Below the pieces are notes generated by a model. It saw only the letters and a program-made list of their open reading frames with translations. It searched no databases and was not told the origin of the DNA. A stretch of 64,000 nucleotides of DNA from Psychrobacillus sp044762745. GTDB lineage: Bacteria > Bacillota > Bacilli > Bacillales_A > Planococcaceae. The stretch spans positions 1-64,000 of the forward strand of contig NZ_JBIWEX010000016.1 in NCBI RefSeq assembly GCF_044762745.1. The letters run 5' to 3'. A program made the position numbers and the translations under genes. How positions within the stretch are numbered: position 1 is the stretch's first letter; every line of letters begins with the position of its first letter. This document shows positions 23,875-32,451 of this stretch, one piece after another.

Positions 23875-25431
23875 ATTAAAACATTACGATTTTGGATCAT
23901 GCTCCTGCTATTATGCACGATTATTGGAATCCTTAGTATTACATTAATTTCAACCTATGTGGTAACGAAACACAATTTAATCAATGATTCATTGAATGTC
24001 AACGAAAATCACGTTCAAAACTTGTCGAAGAAATTAGAGGGAGAACTAACGAAAATGCAAGACAAATTATCGTTAATGTCTGAAGATATTAGCTATTTGA
24101 TGGATAACAAAGTGTTATTAAGTAATAAATTAGATGAAATTTTAATAAATACGGATGATTTCTATGCCATTACTGTTGTCAACAAAGAAGGTGTTGTTCT
24201 TGAGGCTGCACCATTCTCAGGTATCGTTGCAAAAGAATTAGAGACACCCGGTTTAAAAGAACCTCTTATGAAAAGAGAAGCCCTCATCTCACAACCCTTC
24301 GAATCTGCATCCGGACGTCCCATTATTCTTATTTCTACACCTATTTGGAATGAAGACAAAATATATCAAGGATATTTAAGTGGCGCCATATATTTAGCGG
24401 AGGACAATTTCTTCGAAGATATTATTGGTAATCATGTAGCAAATAATGGTTCATATGTATTCATAGTGGATGATAAGGGAAACGTGATTTATCATCCAAA
24501 CAAACAAATAATTGGTACAAATGTTAAGCAACTTGATGTCGTACAATTGATAAAGAAACATCAAAGTGGAACAGAAAAAGTAACCAATATAGATAAAGTT
24601 GAATTTCTCGCTGCTTATCAATATATGCCGCTTAGTAAATGGGGAATCATTTCCCAGACACCTTATGATGTAAGTGTTCATCCATTAAAAGGAATCGTGA
24701 GTAAAATATTTTTTTACTCCATTCCATTTGTGTTATGTATCTTAGTGTTTACTTTAATAATAGCTGAAAAATTATCCTCACCTTTACGGAAATTGGCGAT
24801 ATTTGCAAATGATACAGAAAAAAAGGAGGAGGATTTTAGAAAAGTCGACAAGCCTTCGATGTGGTATTTGGAAGTGAAGCAGTTAAATGAAACCATTCAA
24901 GAGTTTGCTGAAAGGCAGCAAGAGAGAGTGGATGATTATAAGGAGCGTTCTTACACGGATGCTTTAACAAAGCTAAAGAATCGTCGATACTTTGAAAAAA
25001 TAACGAAAAGGTGGAAGTATAGTCAATATTCGTTCTCTGTAATCATGTTCGATATAGACCATTTCAAAGATGTAAACGATACCTATGGTCATCATACAGG
25101 AGATGAGGTATTACAATATGTGTCAACCAAAATGTTGGAAGTTGTTCGTGAAAATGATGTATGTATAAGGCTTGGTGGAGAGGAATTTATTATCCTATTA
25201 CCAAAATCAAACCTTGAACAAGCAAGTCATGTAGCAGAAAGATTGAGACAAAATATCGCCTCTTACATATGTCCTACAAATGATTATATAACTATATCGG
25301 CTGGTGTCACAGAATATCAATTTGGTGAATCAATAGATGAACTTTATAACCGAGTAGATGCCTCTCTTTATCGGGCTAAAACGAACGGAAGGAACCAAAT
25401 AGTGAAGGCTAAGAATAAGGAAAAAACATAG
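23875..25431 (+). CDS. Diguanylate cyclase with dCache sensor, apparent ATT start
   Basis: A 518-residue membrane protein making c-di-GMP. It has an N-terminal helix (about 5-28), an extracellular double-Cache-like sensor (about 35-275), a second helix (about 278-300), and a GGDEF domain (about 355-510) with the RLGGEEFIILLP active site and DIDHFKDVNDTYGHHTGD. No inhibitory RxxD was seen just before GGEEF. The first ATG (23899) is 32 nt after the only ribosome binding site, GGAGGTG at 23860-23866. An in-frame TAA (23869) excludes anything earlier. ATT at 23875 is 8 nt after that site and gives a typical MKTLRFWI membrane start, so initiation at ATT, as in infC, is inferred. Confidence 0.85.
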   Translation: MKTLRFWIMLLLLCTIIGILSITLISTYVVTKHNLINDSLNVNENHVQNLSKKLEGELTKMQDKLSLMSEDISYLMDNKVLLSNKLDEILINTDDFYAITVVNKEGVVLEAAPFSGIVAKELETPGLKEPLMKREALISQPFESASGRPIILISTPIWNEDKIYQGYLSGAIYLAEDNFFEDIIGNHVANNGSYVFIVDDKGNVIYHPNKQIIGTNVKQLDVVQLIKKHQSGTEKVTNIDKVEFLAAYQYMPLSKWGIISQTPYDVSVHPLKGIVSKIFFYSIPFVLCILVFTLIIAEKLSSPLRKLAIFANDTEKKEEDFRKVDKPSMWYLEVKQLNETIQEFAERQQERVDDYKERSYTDALTKLKNRRYFEKITKRWKYSQYSFSVIMFDIDHFKDVNDTYGHHTGDEVLQYVSTKMLEVVRENDVCIRLGGEEFIILLPKSNLEQASHVAERLRQNIASYICPTNDYITISAGVTEYQFGESIDELYNRVDASLYRAKTNGRNQIVKAKNKEKT

Positions 25432-25545
25432 CATATTCAAGACTTCATTTTGTGGATACTGACAGATTATATCTGTACTTCCTTCTGAAGAATAACCATA
25501 TTAAGTTCCAAAGCTCGTATGACATGAAGATGTCTTATAAACTTT

Positions 25546-25720
25546 AAGAAAGCATCTGGGGAAGGTGGATTGTTCTCCGAGGGGAAAATTGTCCATGCAG
25601 GGGATGCTTACTTATGCTTCCATGAATTTGAAGGAAACGAGTAATTGGATGTGAGTGGCTACGGAAGGAGTATAATCCCTTTGTCAACACTCCGGACAAA
25701 CCTCCTTTTTTACAGTGGAT
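25546..25720 (+). ncRNA. Possible structured RNA of unknown type
   Basis: Part of the 964-bp gene-free gap after the GGDEF gene. AAGCATC (25550-25556) pairs with GATGCTT (25603-25609), enclosing a near-perfect inner hairpin GGATTGTTCTCC-GAGG-GGAAAATTGTCC. A second structure follows, with GAGTG/CACTC and a CCTCC-TTTTTT ending near 25720. No long reading frame. It does not match a riboswitch, RNase P RNA or SRP RNA that I know. Low confidence. Confidence 0.25.
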
Positions 25721-26019
25721 GGCTAACGGGTGCTTTAGTGAATTATAGATCTGATAATACAGCTATTTTTTCTTGTTCACGTAGCAGGTTTGTTTAAGAA
25801 GAAAAGATTTAGATAGGAGATGTGATAGGAAGGAAGAAAGGTTATTTATTAAAGAGGTCTTATAGATAAAAAACCTTGAAACAAGCATTAACTTATTTCA
25901 AAGTATTTTTGTATTAATTAACTTACACATACTTCTAAATATGCTGCTTTTATTTAGCCTGTTCTAAAAAGACATAAGGGTAACAATAAAGTAAGCAATC
26001 CCTAAAAAATATCTCAAAA

Positions 26020-26071
26020 TTGAGGAGTGGTGGTTTAAAACTTTCTTATTAAAGTACGGCAAAGGCGGCTT
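26020..26071 (+). repeat. 52-bp perfect direct repeat, copy 2
   Basis: Identical to 20192-20243. It lies 5.8 kb away, on the other side of the signalling island, and again shortly before a terminator. The region between the GGDEF gene and this block (25721-26019) shows no gene. Confidence 0.9.
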
Positions 26072-26090
26072 ATCTAATTTTAAATGTTAA

Positions 26091-26121
26091 ACCGGTTTCC
26101 AGTGGGAGCCGGTTTTTTTGT
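26091..26121 (+). terminator. Rho-independent terminator after 52-bp copy 2
   Basis: AACCGGTTTCC-loop-GGAGCCGGTT followed by seven T, about 20 bp after the 52-bp block, with no plus-strand gene directly before it. This supports a small transcript. Confidence 0.75.
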
Positions 26122-26147
26122 TACTAGGAAATAATAAAATTTATTTG

Positions 26148-26300
26148 TATGTATATCTTAAGGAAGTTACCGCTTGGATTTTCGCTGGGCGTACGCTTTC
26201 CACTCCAATCCATCTTATGTAGTATTTCTTTAATGAGACATAACATGCGGTAAACGCAGCAAAGTCCATTTTGAAAGTAACAAACTGACCGCTGAGCATT
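26148..26300. repeat. Dispersed inverted-repeat element, decayed copy C
   Basis: ATCTTAAGGAAGTTACCGCTTGGATTTTCGCTGGGCGTACGCTTTCCACTCC matches the left end of copies B and D with several changes. The interior keeps GAGACATAACATG and AACGCAGCAAAG words, and the right end is lost. Confidence 0.6.
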
Positions 26301-26360
26301 ATTAAACTAATCCAACAGATGCCATGTTGTGCTGTATTCCTATATGTGCAATTAAAAATA

Positions 26361-26393
26361 ATAAGCAAGGAGCTCTGAGAGCCCCTTGCTTAT
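26361..26393 (-). terminator. Terminator of the symporter operon
   Basis: AAGCAAGGAGCTC and GAGCCCCTTGCTT pair. On the minus strand the stem is followed by TTATTATTTTT. Confidence 0.7.
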
Positions 26394-26395
26394 AT

Positions 26396-27919
26396 TTATT
26401 TCAACCCAATATTTGCTTTAACATCCACTTCCGCATATTTCTTTTGATCTGCACGTGCTCCAACTAACGTACCTATCCATCCTGCGATAAAACCAGCTGG
26501 AACTGAGATAATTGCAGGATTTGTTAATGGAAATATTGCTTCTCCTGTAAAGAAATGAGAGCCATCTGCAGCCCATACGTTTGGACTTAATAATACGAGA
26601 ACTAGTGCAGTAACAAGTCCTGTAATAATTGCAGATAACGCACCCGAGGTATTGAAGTTTTTCCAATAAATCGTATAAATGATTACGGGTAAATTAGCAC
26701 TTGCTGCGATACAGAAAGCGAGCGAAACTAAGAATGCAACATTCATCGTTTGTGCACCTAGAGCTAAAAGAATAGATAATACAGACACCCCAACCGAAGC
26801 AAGACGCGCCGCATTCATTTGTTCTTTTTCAGTTACTTTTCCTTTTTTGATAATTTGTCCGTACAAATCATGTGCAAATGCAGAAGCACCCGATAATACA
26901 AGTCCCGCTACAACGGCTAAAATAGTTGCAAATGCAACTGCCGAAACAAATGACATAAGCAAGTCTCCGCCTAAAGCTTGAGCAAGGAGAGGGGCTGCCA
27001 TATTGCCAGCAGGATTTGCCGCTATAATTGTTTCAGAGCCTACGAATGCAGCAGCACCAAATCCTAGGAAAATAGTTAGTATATAAAAAGCACCTACAAT
27101 CCATGTCGCAAATACAACAGAGCTACGGGCAGTCTTTGCATCTTTTACCGTAAAGAAACGCATTAATATATGCGGTAAACCAGCCGTACCTAATACCAAT
27201 GCAATCATCATCGAAATGGTATCTAACCCATTTGTATATTTAACACCAGGGTGTAAGTATGCTTCGCCATGGGCTGTAGCAGATTTCATTTCTGTGAACA
27301 TGCCAAAAATATTAAAGTTAAACTTCCATAATACTAGGAATGAAATAATAACGGTACCAACCATTAATAACACGGCTTTAATAATTTGTACCCAACTTGT
27401 AGCAGCCATTCCACCCCATAGTACATAGATCGTCATCATAGTACCAACAAGTAAAACGGCTATCCAGTAATCAATACCTAATAATAATTGAATAAGTGCA
27501 CCTGCACCAACAAGTTGTGCAATCATATAAAATAAAACAATAGTTATCGTACTCACAGCCGCGGCAGCACGAATCTTTTTTTGATCGAATCGAGACATAA
27601 TCATATCTGCTAATGTATAGCGACCTAAGTTTCGAAGTGGTTCTGCCACAATATATAACACAACTAAGTAAGCTACTAAATAACCAATACTATAAAAGAA
27701 ACCATCAAAACCAAAAAGTGCAATTGCACCGGCGATTCCGAGAAAGGATGCGGCAGATAAATAGTCACCTGCAATAGCGATTCCGTTTTGCCAGCCGGAT
27801 AAACCACCACCAGCTGTATAAAACTCACTAGCAGAGTTTGTTCGTTTCGAAGCGATATACGTTACGAATAATGTTAATGCAACAATTCCTACAAAGAATG
27901 ATAATCCTAGTGCATTCAT
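26396..27919 (-). CDS. actP: Sodium:solute symporter, acetate permease ActP-like
   Basis: A 507-residue protein with about 13 membrane helices, of the SSS family. GWQNGIAIAGDYLSAASFLGIAGAI is the signature of the acetate/propionate (ActP/YwcA-like) branch, and the C-terminus carries ANLPVIIYTIYWKNFNTSGAL. It imports short-chain monocarboxylates with Na+. The start overlaps the stop of the upstream DUF485 gene by 4 bp (ATGA), so the two are translationally coupled; this DUF485-ActP pair is a standard acetate uptake operon. Confident as a family call, moderately so for acetate. Confidence 0.9.
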   Translation of the reverse strand: MNALGLSFFVGIVALTLFVTYIASKRTNSASEFYTAGGGLSGWQNGIAIAGDYLSAASFLGIAGAIALFGFDGFFYSIGYLVAYLVVLYIVAEPLRNLGRYTLADMIMSRFDQKKIRAAAAVSTITIVLFYMIAQLVGAGALIQLLLGIDYWIAVLLVGTMMTIYVLWGGMAATSWVQIIKAVLLMVGTVIISFLVLWKFNFNIFGMFTEMKSATAHGEAYLHPGVKYTNGLDTISMMIALVLGTAGLPHILMRFFTVKDAKTARSSVVFATWIVGAFYILTIFLGFGAAAFVGSETIIAANPAGNMAAPLLAQALGGDLLMSFVSAVAFATILAVVAGLVLSGASAFAHDLYGQIIKKGKVTEKEQMNAARLASVGVSVLSILLALGAQTMNVAFLVSLAFCIAASANLPVIIYTIYWKNFNTSGALSAIITGLVTALVLVLLSPNVWAADGSHFFTGEAIFPLTNPAIISVPAGFIAGWIGTLVGARADQKKYAEVDVKANIGLK

Positions 27920-28305
27920 TCATAGCCACCAGCCTTTTCCTTTTCAAATATTTCGTCCGCTTCCCGGTCAAACCCGTTTGCCTTGCCGACATAAATCATA
28001 CACAATGCCCATGTCATAATGAATAGTGCGATGGAGTATACCCACACCCATGCAACGTCTCCGAATGCATTTGCGTTTAGTATGGTTGTGTAAGAAGTCA
28101 AAATAGGTAATGTGATGTAGCATAATAGGAAAATAATTGCGATCGTGAAAATAAATTTTCTTTTTTTAGACTTTAATGATTGAAATTCTGGACTTTCTGC
28201 AATTGCTTCATAATTCGGTGTGCCAGTTACTTTAGGATGAGTATGTGCTTTTTCATCCTTCTGAGTGCCTGCTGGGTTGAAAGTGTTTTCTAGTTTATTC
28301 GCCAT
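27916..28305 (-). CDS. DUF485 membrane protein, ActP partner
   Basis: A 129-residue protein with two membrane helices (about 56-78 and 88-112) and a hydrophilic N-terminus, of the DUF485 family that regularly accompanies acetate symporters. It carries ESPEFQSLKSKKRKFI just before the first helix, typical of the family. The ATG at 28305 is 7 nt after AAGGAGG; the ATG two codons earlier lies against the ribosome binding site. First gene of the two-gene operon. Confidence 0.88.
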   Translation of the reverse strand: MANKLENTFNPAGTQKDEKAHTHPKVTGTPNYEAIAESPEFQSLKSKKRKFIFTIAIIFLLCYITLPILTSYTTILNANAFGDVAWVWVYSIALFIMTWALCMIYVGKANGFDREADEIFEKEKAGGYE

Positions 28306-28515
28306 TTTCATTCCTCCTTAAATTTAATGTTATTTCTGAATATTCCGCACTATTCTGAGGTGTAAATTAATGATATTAGAATATTTATAGGATAGCAACA
28401 AAAAGTTCACAAAATGTTCAAATTTATAAATGTTCTTCTAATAGCTACTTTGGTAAGAGATTTTAATTTCATTCGTTTTCATAGTATTGTCAGTTCTTTT
28501 TTGCTCATTTAGGGG

Positions 28516-28575
28516 TATAATAAAAATAATGTAGAGTACCCGATTTTTTTAAAAAATCGAGATGGGTACTCTTTT
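28516..28575 (+). promoter_or_regulatory. Terminator-like leader (possible attenuator) before the helicase gene
   Basis: TATAAT at 28516-28521 is a good -10. Immediately downstream AGAGTACCC (28533-28541) pairs with GGGTACTCT (28564-28572), with inner A/T pairing, and is followed by TTTTGTTTTG. A terminator at the very 5' end of the transcript, with no gene before it on this strand, suggests attenuation of the helicase operon. The -35 is unclear. The rest of 28306-28617 is AT-rich divergent promoter DNA. Confidence 0.5.
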
Positions 28576-28617
28576 GTTTTGTTAATCATTCATCCCTTTT
28601 AGAAAGGAGGCATGTGC

Positions 28618-31600
28618 ATGAGACAAGTGTCAATCCCAGTAAATACAATGCGATGTAATCTAATAATGACGAATAAAGCACGCGGTGGAATCCAGGAATG
28701 GGCTGCTGATGAACATGCCTTTTTTAGAATGCAACAATCTTTTAAAGTGCATATAGAAAAACGTCCAGTGAATAACCATGGGAATACACCAGTTTCGCTT
28801 TATTTTGATAATGTATCGAACGAGGTTTTAGCAGGAAAATTAGAAAGCCGGGTTGGGGTAATGGAGTGCGTACTACAAACGGACGGATTACTCGCGACAG
28901 GCTTTTATGTACGGGGTACAAAGGTTCCGGTAAAGACAAATAGGCGTCTTTCCGTCGATTTGCATTTTGTTACTGCTCGTAATAATGGAGCAGGAATGCC
29001 GATTCAATTACATACAAGCATACGAGAACTACCGGTTGCGGAAGAAAGATCGGAGTACGTGAAAAAACGAATTTCTAGTTGGGAAGGGTATTTGAAAATA
29101 CAAGAACGCAATGCCGATATTGCGGATATAACGACAGCTTTTTCGAAATTCATTTTCAATGAAGACTTCACTAGACTTACGCTTATGGGGAGTAATGTAA
29201 AAGAAAATGAATGGAATAAATTAAAAGGACTAAGTGCTTCTATTAAAGGTTTTCAAAACGATTTTGGAGAAGTGTTAAAAGTAGATCGAGCGAAGAAAAC
29301 GATTGAGATTGAGATGAAACCAAGATTTCAAGAGATGGCAAGACGAAATCAGTGGCATCCGAAATGGAAAGAAGCAGTGTTTAGCAACTTTTCCACACTG
29401 AGCCAGATCCGTAGACTTCGCAAAGGATTTGAAGATTTACAAAACGGTCTTGCTGCAAATGCTAATTTAGAAAATATTTTATTTGAAAAACGTCCAACGA
29501 TACAAATAGCGAATAAGCAAAAGGATTTAGAATTTCATAATCAGTTAAACGAGTTTCAACAAGAAGCAGTGGTTGGAGCAATGTCTGCAGAGGATTTATA
29601 TGTCATTCAAGGTCCACCAGGGACAGGGAAGACTACCGTAATCTCTGAGATATGCCAACAAAATGCAAAAGCAGGACTCCGAACGCTAGTCGCTTCCCAA
29701 TCCAACCTTGCCGTTGATAATGCACTCAGTCGACTGCTTTCCAATAAGGACATTCGCATATTGCGGTTTGGTCGAACAGAAAGTATTGAAGAAGAAGGGA
29801 AAAGATTTATCGAAGAAAATGTTGGCGGGTATTGGAAAGACCAAACATTAAAAGCTTTACAAGAAGAAATTAGTGGACACCCGTTAAAAGATAAACTACT
29901 AATAGAAGAAATAGCACTCTATAAAGAACAGTCAGTATCACTGCAACAGCAAATTGCAATATTAACAGAAAAAATTGAACAAAAACAACGTGCTCAAATA
30001 GAATTCGAAGAAAGAATGAAGGAAATTAAAGAGCTTAAAAAACGTTTAATCCAGCTAAAAAAAGAACGCGAAGAACTAGAAAAGAATTATCATCATTTGA
30101 AAGGAATAACGAATGAACGCACAAACGAAATCGAACAGATGGAAAAATTTATCGAGTCTAATCCTACAAGTGAAGAGTTATTAAAAAAGATAGAACGGCT
30201 TCAATTGGAGATTGATCAAACTAGACATCAAATAATCTACCAACAGGCAGTACAAGAGAGCAGGAATATGGAAGGGTTATTAATCGAAACGAGACATGCA
30301 TATCAAGTTGCACAATCTAAAGTCAATCAGTTGGAGCAATTTTCAAGTGAACTACATTCGATTACTAAAATTGATTTGCTCAAAAATCGTATGAACGATT
30401 ATGAAATCACACCTTCCCATATGTTAGAGCAGCAAATAACTAATTTGGACAAGCTTTTTGAAACCATTATCTCTTTTGCTGATTGGGAAGAATTAAATAA
30501 ACGACTACTATCTGCTATTGGATACGTAGAAGGTTTATTAACAAAGAATCATGTTTCCCTTGAGACTGTAAAAAGCCATGTAAATAGTAGTGGAGTAGTA
30601 TTTGATTCAACGTATTCTGTAAAAGAAATTCATCAGTTTATAGACAGTATGAAACGCCTGTTAACTTCAGGATCAGCTAATATCGAGCGGTTAGAAGTTT
30701 ATTTAGAAGGCTTAAATGTAAGAAGGAAATTCGTATGGAAGCAAGGAGCAATTTTACAAAAAGCGAAATCCGATTCAGCTAACTTATTCATTTCGATTAA
30801 AGCAGAACTTACTGAACAAGTAATACAAGACATCCGAATGATCGATTCATCCAAAAATGAATGGAAAAACAAAGGGATTATCCAAAATGATGAATTGCAA
30901 CAACTTCAAAGAAAAGTTGCAGAACTACACAGCCAACTAGGCACTTTAGATAATATTCCTGAATTACAACAGTTACAATTACAATTGCAAGAAAATGAAA
31001 ATACCATTCTTGAATGGAATAAAGTAAAAGACACACTTGTACAAAATACAGAGCAACTCGAAGTAAAAAGGAGCGAGTTCAAAGTTTCCAACGAAAAGCT
31101 AGAAGAAGTCTTAAAGCAACTAGAACAAAATAAGCAGGAAACGAAACAAGTGAATTCGGAAGGACTAGAGCAAGAAAAACAACTAAAGACTTTAGAAGAG
31201 TTATTACAACAAAATCCTGAGAAAGAGCGCGAAAAAGCCTTAATAGAAATTGCCGAGTTGGAAGAAAGAATGGCGGCTACACAACAAGAGAAGGACCGTT
31301 TACCAATAACTCAGTCTCTGCAAAATGAATGGTTTACGTTGTTGGCGGAAGCAAATGATCATGACTTAGATGAAATACGCAAACTGTATGTACGACATGC
31401 AAATGTTATTGGAACAACTTGCGTAGCATCTGCTCGAAAAGAGTTTATGGACAATTATCCTACTTTTGATGTCGTTATTATCGACGAAGTATCAAAAGCG
31501 ACTCCCCCCGAGCTATTATTACCAATGTTAAAAGGAAAGAAAATTATTTTAGTTGGAGATCACCATCAACTACCGCCACTTGTTGGGGAAGACACACTAG

Positions 31601-32433
31601 AAGAAACACTTCAAGCTATTTTAGAGGAAAGTGACAGTTTTGAAGAAAAAGATGAATTGAAGAAGCTTTTGAAAGAGTCGCTGTTTGAACGGCTGTTTAA
31701 AAACTTACCGAAGACAAATAAAACAATGCTAGCTATTCAATATCGAATGCATGCCAACATTATGGAAACAATCACCCCATTTTATGAGGAAGAAAATTAT
31801 CGCCTGCAGTGTGGGTTAGTAGACTCAGATGCTATGCGTAATCATTCACTCGATTCTCATTATGTAAAACGACAAGACCATTTATTGTGGCTGGATATGC
31901 CAAATGAAAAGCAGTGTTTTGAAGAACGAATGAAAAACGGGAAAAGTCGTTTTAACCAGGCGGAACTCGATACAATCAGAGAAGTATTAATTGACTTGAA
32001 TCGGGCTACTGAAATTGCTAAAAACGAGGGTAGACTAGCAAAAGAGGAACGAAAAAGTATTGGAGTCATTAGTTTTTACGGAGAACAGGTGAAGCGAATA
32101 GACAGACTAATACAACAAGAAACTAGCTTCAAACATTTGAACTTCCGAACAGGAACAGTTGATAAATTCCAAGGAATGGAAATGGACGTTATTATATTAA
32201 GTATGGTCCGGAACAATCAAGATAAGAGCGGCGATATTGGATTCGCCAATGACTATAGACGACTGAATGTTGCGCTATCCCGTGCAAGGGAATTGCTCAT
32301 TTTAGTAGGAAGTGCCAATATGTTCACTACACGTGCGAAGCAAAAAGGTTCTAGGGAAATGTATAGTCGATTACTTAGTACTGTAAAAAAACAAAATGGT
32401 TACCGAGATCAGCGTGGTCGAGAGAAAAAGTAA
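28618..32433 (+). CDS. Large SF1 (UPF1-like) helicase with long internal coiled coil
   Basis: A 1271-residue protein. About 315 residues of unrecognised N-terminus precede motif I (QGPPGTGKTT, near 331). A very long charged helical region (about 400-900, rich in Glu/Gln/Lys) is inserted between motifs I and II. Then come motif II VVIIDEVSKATPPE (near 954), motif III GDHHQLPP, QYRMH (near 1040), TVDKFQGMEMDVIILSM (near 1179) and NVALSRARELLILVG (near 1217). This is the AAA_11/AAA_12 arrangement of UPF1/DNA2-like SF1 helicases, with a rod-like insertion as in SMC/Rad50-type ATPases. ATG at 28618 is 7 nt after AAAGGAGG. The next gene is 18 bp downstream. Nucleic acid target and role unknown; anti-phage defence or repair is possible. 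Confidence 0.85.
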   Translation: MRQVSIPVNTMRCNLIMTNKARGGIQEWAADEHAFFRMQQSFKVHIEKRPVNNHGNTPVSLYFDNVSNEVLAGKLESRVGVMECVLQTDGLLATGFYVRGTKVPVKTNRRLSVDLHFVTARNNGAGMPIQLHTSIRELPVAEERSEYVKKRISSWEGYLKIQERNADIADITTAFSKFIFNEDFTRLTLMGSNVKENEWNKLKGLSASIKGFQNDFGEVLKVDRAKKTIEIEMKPRFQEMARRNQWHPKWKEAVFSNFSTLSQIRRLRKGFEDLQNGLAANANLENILFEKRPTIQIANKQKDLEFHNQLNEFQQEAVVGAMSAEDLYVIQGPPGTGKTTVISEICQQNAKAGLRTLVASQSNLAVDNALSRLLSNKDIRILRFGRTESIEEEGKRFIEENVGGYWKDQTLKALQEEISGHPLKDKLLIEEIALYKEQSVSLQQQIAILTEKIEQKQRAQIEFEERMKEIKELKKRLIQLKKEREELEKNYHHLKGITNERTNEIEQMEKFIESNPTSEELLKKIERLQLEIDQTRHQIIYQQAVQESRNMEGLLIETRHAYQVAQSKVNQLEQFSSELHSITKIDLLKNRMNDYEITPSHMLEQQITNLDKLFETIISFADWEELNKRLLSAIGYVEGLLTKNHVSLETVKSHVNSSGVVFDSTYSVKEIHQFIDSMKRLLTSGSANIERLEVYLEGLNVRRKFVWKQGAILQKAKSDSANLFISIKAELTEQVIQDIRMIDSSKNEWKNKGIIQNDELQQLQRKVAELHSQLGTLDNIPELQQLQLQLQENENTILEWNKVKDTLVQNTEQLEVKRSEFKVSNEKLEEVLKQLEQNKQETKQVNSEGLEQEKQLKTLEELLQQNPEKEREKALIEIAELEERMAATQQEKDRLPITQSLQNEWFTLLAEANDHDLDEIRKLYVRHANVIGTTCVASARKEFMDNYPTFDVVIIDEVSKATPPELLLPMLKGKKIILVGDHHQLPPLVGEDTLEETLQAILEESDSFEEKDELKKLLKESLFERLFKNLPKTNKTMLAIQYRMHANIMETITPFYEEENYRLQCGLVDSDAMRNHSLDSHYVKRQDHLLWLDMPNEKQCFEERMKNGKSRFNQAELDTIREVLIDLNRATEIAKNEGRLAKEERKSIGVISFYGEQVKRIDRLIQQETSFKHLNFRTGTVDKFQGMEMDVIILSMVRNNQDKSGDIGFANDYRRLNVALSRARELLILVGSANMFTTRAKQKGSREMYSRLLSTVKKQNGYRDQRGREKK

Positions 32434-32451
32434 CATAGAGGTATATAGGAT

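Noticed and set aside
25546..25720. RNase P RNA or SRP RNA
   Set aside because: Key conserved segments of both RNAs are missing and the structured part is too short for RNase P RNA.
26418..26666. Small minus-strand frame inside the acetate symporter gene, and similar frames in qoxB, the ABC genes and bpr
   Set aside because: They are shadows of real genes in other frames, without ribosome binding sites or family motifs.
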